Assembly: GCA_937139435.1 (NCBI GenBank)
Contig: CAKZPX010000174.1
Span: 1-5,720, forward strand
DNA: 5,720 bases
Direction: 5' to 3'
From: an uncultured bacterium
Lineage (GTDB): Bacteria; Hydrothermota; Tepidihabitantia; Tepidihabitantales; Tepidihabitantaceae
Shown: piece by piece, positions 3,996 through 5,720 of the stretch
Position numbering within the stretch: position 1 is the first letter of the stretch
Layout of the letters: each line of letters begins with the position of its first letter
Notes under the pieces: model-generated
Seen by the model: the letters and a program-made list of their open reading frames with translations, nothing else
Database searches by the model: none
What the model was told of the DNA's origin: nothing
Program-made: the position numbers and the translations under genes

Positions 3996-5720
3996 GACGC
4001 ACGCAGCGGTTGTTTCACCAGGGCTGGTTCTGGTTAATGTCGGTGGGTTTGGTTCTCCTTCTTTTGATTCTTACCGCCTGTCCGGGTGGCGACATGCTTT
4101 CGCCCCGGGTCCGGATCGCTTTCCCGGGCGATGGAGAAACGGTTTTTGGGCTGGTTAATGTTCGTGTTTATGCGATTGATGACCGGGGTATAAAGCGGGT
4201 TGATTTGCTTGTTGACGACTCTCTGGTCAGCAGTCAGACAGGACAGCGGGATAGCCTGTATCAGTTCGGCTGGGATGTCAGTGGCTATCCAGCGGGCAGT
4301 GAATTGCGTCTGCGCATTATCGCCCTGGACCGGGCAGGTAACTCCAGCAGTTCCGGTGACCGCCGGGTGGTGACATTCCCATTACCCGGGACCTATCACA
4401 CCGGCACAATCAGCCGGGATGAGTGGTGGCGGAGAGAAAATAACCCCCATTATGTTACCGGAAACTTACTGGTTGAGGCGATTGTTGCGATTGAACCAGG
4501 CGTAGAGATTATTATGAGTCCCGGGGCGCGGGTGACTGTTGGGATGCGGGCAGGTGGTGGTATTCGGGCAATGGGTACACCGGTAGAACCGATTCACTGG
4601 ACTGGCACCGACTGGCAGGGGATACAGTTTTTAGAAAACAGTTTTCCAGACACATCCATTTTACGGCATTGTGTGATTGAGAATGTTGCTGGCGGGGCGA
4701 TTATCACGGTCAGCGGAGCAGGGGTAAAGATTGAGAACTGCTCTTTGCGCAGTTGCACCGGTGATGGTGTGGTTTGTCTTAAAGGTGGGTTAAGGGGTTT
4801 TGCCGGCAATGTGATTACCGGTTGTGCGGGCTTTCCTTTAGTTCTGGATGCGGATGAGGTCGGTTCGCTCGGTGCGGGAAATGTTTTTGCCGGCAATGGA
4901 CGCAATTATGTTCAGATAACCGGTGGAAAGGTGACCAGTTCTGCGGTGTGGAGCAGGCAGGCTTTGCCCTATTTTGTTACCGGTACAGTTACTGTTGCGG
5001 GTGACTCCGCTCCGATTTTGACCATTGCGCCCGGCTGTTCACTTTTGTTCGCCGATTCGGTGCGGTTGCGTTGTGGTGCAGGTAAACCCGGTGGAATTGT
5101 TGCCGATGGTAGTCTGGGGGGTATTACCTTTGCTGCTGCTGGCGGGTTCTGGCCCGGGCTGGAGTTCTGGGACCGGACACTCAGCCAGACAAGGTTAAAA
5201 TATTGCCGGATTGAAAATGCTGGTGCCGGTACCATTGCTGCGGTGCTGGTTTATGTGCCGATCAGCATCACCGGTTGTCAGGTGCTTAACAGTGCCGGTG
5301 CCGGGATTTACTGTATCGGCTGTGGTTTTCTGCAGTTTGAATACAATACGGTGAGTGGTTGTGCCCGTTATCCACTGCACATTGAGGCGCCTTTCGTTGG
5401 TACCATGGGGCAGGGGAATAATCTTGGTTTTAATAACGCAGGTTTTAACTTTATCTATGTCCCAGCCGGGACGATAACTCAGGATGGTGTCTGGCAAAAC
5501 CACGGCGCACCTTATTATGTTAACGGGATTGTGGAGGTTGGCTCGGGATTGGGACCGATGCTGTCAATTGCACCCGGGGTCAAGATTAGATTCGCCAGTA
5601 ATTCTGGGATCAGGGTCGGCGATCGTTTGCCCGGAAAACTGGTGGCGGTCGGGGTGCCGGACTCGGTTGTTTTAACCGGCGACACAGCGCTGCCCGGTGC
5701 CTGGTGGGGAATATATTTTG
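3992..5720 (+). CDS. Large beta-helix lipoprotein with Ig-like N-terminal domain (runs off the right edge)
   Basis: The frame is open from ATG 3992 to the window's end (576 codons plus one base, no stop). The N-terminus has arginines (MRRTQR), a hydrophobic stretch and the lipobox LTAC with C30, so it is a probable lipoprotein on the cell surface or in the periplasm. Residues of about 36-120 look like an Ig-like domain (PRVRIAFPGDGETVFGLVNV, then VDLLVDD and IIALDRAGNSS). From about residue 140 there are repeated right-handed beta-helix turns such as LRHCVIENVAGGAI, IENCSLRSCTGDGV and LKYCRIENAGAGTI. These sit in long modules that each begin with W-x(4-7)-P-[HY]-[YF]-V-[TN]-G. AGGA (3977-3980) is the likely Shine-Dalgarno. 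The ATG overlaps the stop of the gene before (ATGA). Such helices serve as adhesins or polysaccharide-acting proteins; no catalytic residues were recognised and the C-terminus is missing. Confidence 0.9.
   Translation, partial: MRRTQRLFHQGWFWLMSVGLVLLLLILTACPGGDMLSPRVRIAFPGDGETVFGLVNVRVYAIDDRGIKRVDLLVDDSLVSSQTGQRDSLYQFGWDVSGYPAGSELRLRIIALDRAGNSSSSGDRRVVTFPLPGTYHTGTISRDEWWRRENNPHYVTGNLLVEAIVAIEPGVEIIMSPGARVTVGMRAGGGIRAMGTPVEPIHWTGTDWQGIQFLENSFPDTSILRHCVIENVAGGAIITVSGAGVKIENCSLRSCTGDGVVCLKGGLRGFAGNVITGCAGFPLVLDADEVGSLGAGNVFAGNGRNYVQITGGKVTSSAVWSRQALPYFVTGTVTVAGDSAPILTIAPGCSLLFADSVRLRCGAGKPGGIVADGSLGGITFAAAGGFWPGLEFWDRTLSQTRLKYCRIENAGAGTIAAVLVYVPISITGCQVLNSAGAGIYCIGCGFLQFEYNTVSGCARYPLHIEAPFVGTMGQGNNLGFNNAGFNFIYVPAGTITQDGVWQNHGAPYYVNGIVEVGSGLGPMLSIAPGVKIRFASNSGIRVGDRLPGKLVAVGVPDSVVLTGDTALPGAWWGIYF
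4424..5720 (+). repeat. Three protein-level repeat modules of about 175-180 residues
   Basis: Equivalent motifs PHYVTG, PYFVTG and PYYVNG have their Val codons at 4454, 4976 and 5519, giving periods of 174 and 181 residues. Each is followed by a strand ending in IEPGVEI, IAPGCSL or IAPGVKI, a G-rich turn, then W-x-G-[IL]-x-F (WQGIQF, WPGLEF, WWGIYF). The third module is cut by the window end. The similarity is clear in protein but weak in DNA, so the duplications are old. Confidence 0.8.

Noticed and set aside
4594..5503. Minus-strand open frames within the beta-helix gene
   Set aside because: They have Pro/Thr-rich composition typical of antisense shadows of Gly/Val-rich coding sequence, and no domain was recognised.

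Overview
The window looks like chromosomal DNA of a Gram-negative, free-living bacterium. It carries lipoprotein and Sec signal peptides, an Omp28-like thioredoxin-fold protein and a large right-handed beta-helix lipoprotein. This combination is typical of the FCB group and nearby uncultivated phyla such as WOR-3. That placement is an inference from gene style; no taxonomic marker other than one tRNA is present. No mobile element, CRISPR array or phage gene was seen.

Left part (1-1590, all minus strand): a three-gene envelope redox operon. It reads, in transcription order, an Omp28-like thioredoxin-fold lipoprotein (1555-770), a TlpA-type redoxin (754-167) and the N-terminus of an exported, probably outer-membrane protein (158 to beyond the left edge). 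The first gene is the main find. It has an in-frame TGA at codon 45, exactly where the first cysteine of a CxxC redox motif belongs (TGA-D-Y-C). Seventeen bases after the TGA begins the GGU loop of a stem-loop with an 8-bp stem, the layout of a bacterial SECIS. The gene is best read as a 261-residue selenoprotein. Conventional gene calling would give only a truncated 210-residue piece starting at an internal GTG and would lose both the signal peptide and the active site.

Middle part (1617-2640, minus strand): a two-gene transcript of a stand-alone FmdE-domain protein and an Hsp20 small heat-shock protein, closed by a strong intrinsic terminator. A probable promoter with two inverted repeats lies upstream. 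From 2582 to 3038 there is no convincing protein gene. This stretch holds the promoter of the leftward transcript, a GC-rich set of overlapping inverted repeats (2742-2789) that coincides with a possible 24-codon ORF, and a second clear hairpin (2905-2939).

Right part (3039-5720, plus strand): a near-consensus promoter drives tRNA-Asp(GTC). Four bases after the tRNA, a TTG codon opens an exported protein of unknown function. Its stop overlaps (ATGA) the start of a large beta-helix lipoprotein that runs off the right edge. The tRNA and both envelope genes appear to form one transcription unit.

TGA is a normal stop codon here: it ends the selenoprotein gene itself, the redoxin and the 3159 gene. 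A wholesale reassignment of TGA is therefore unlikely, and the internal TGA needs a local explanation.
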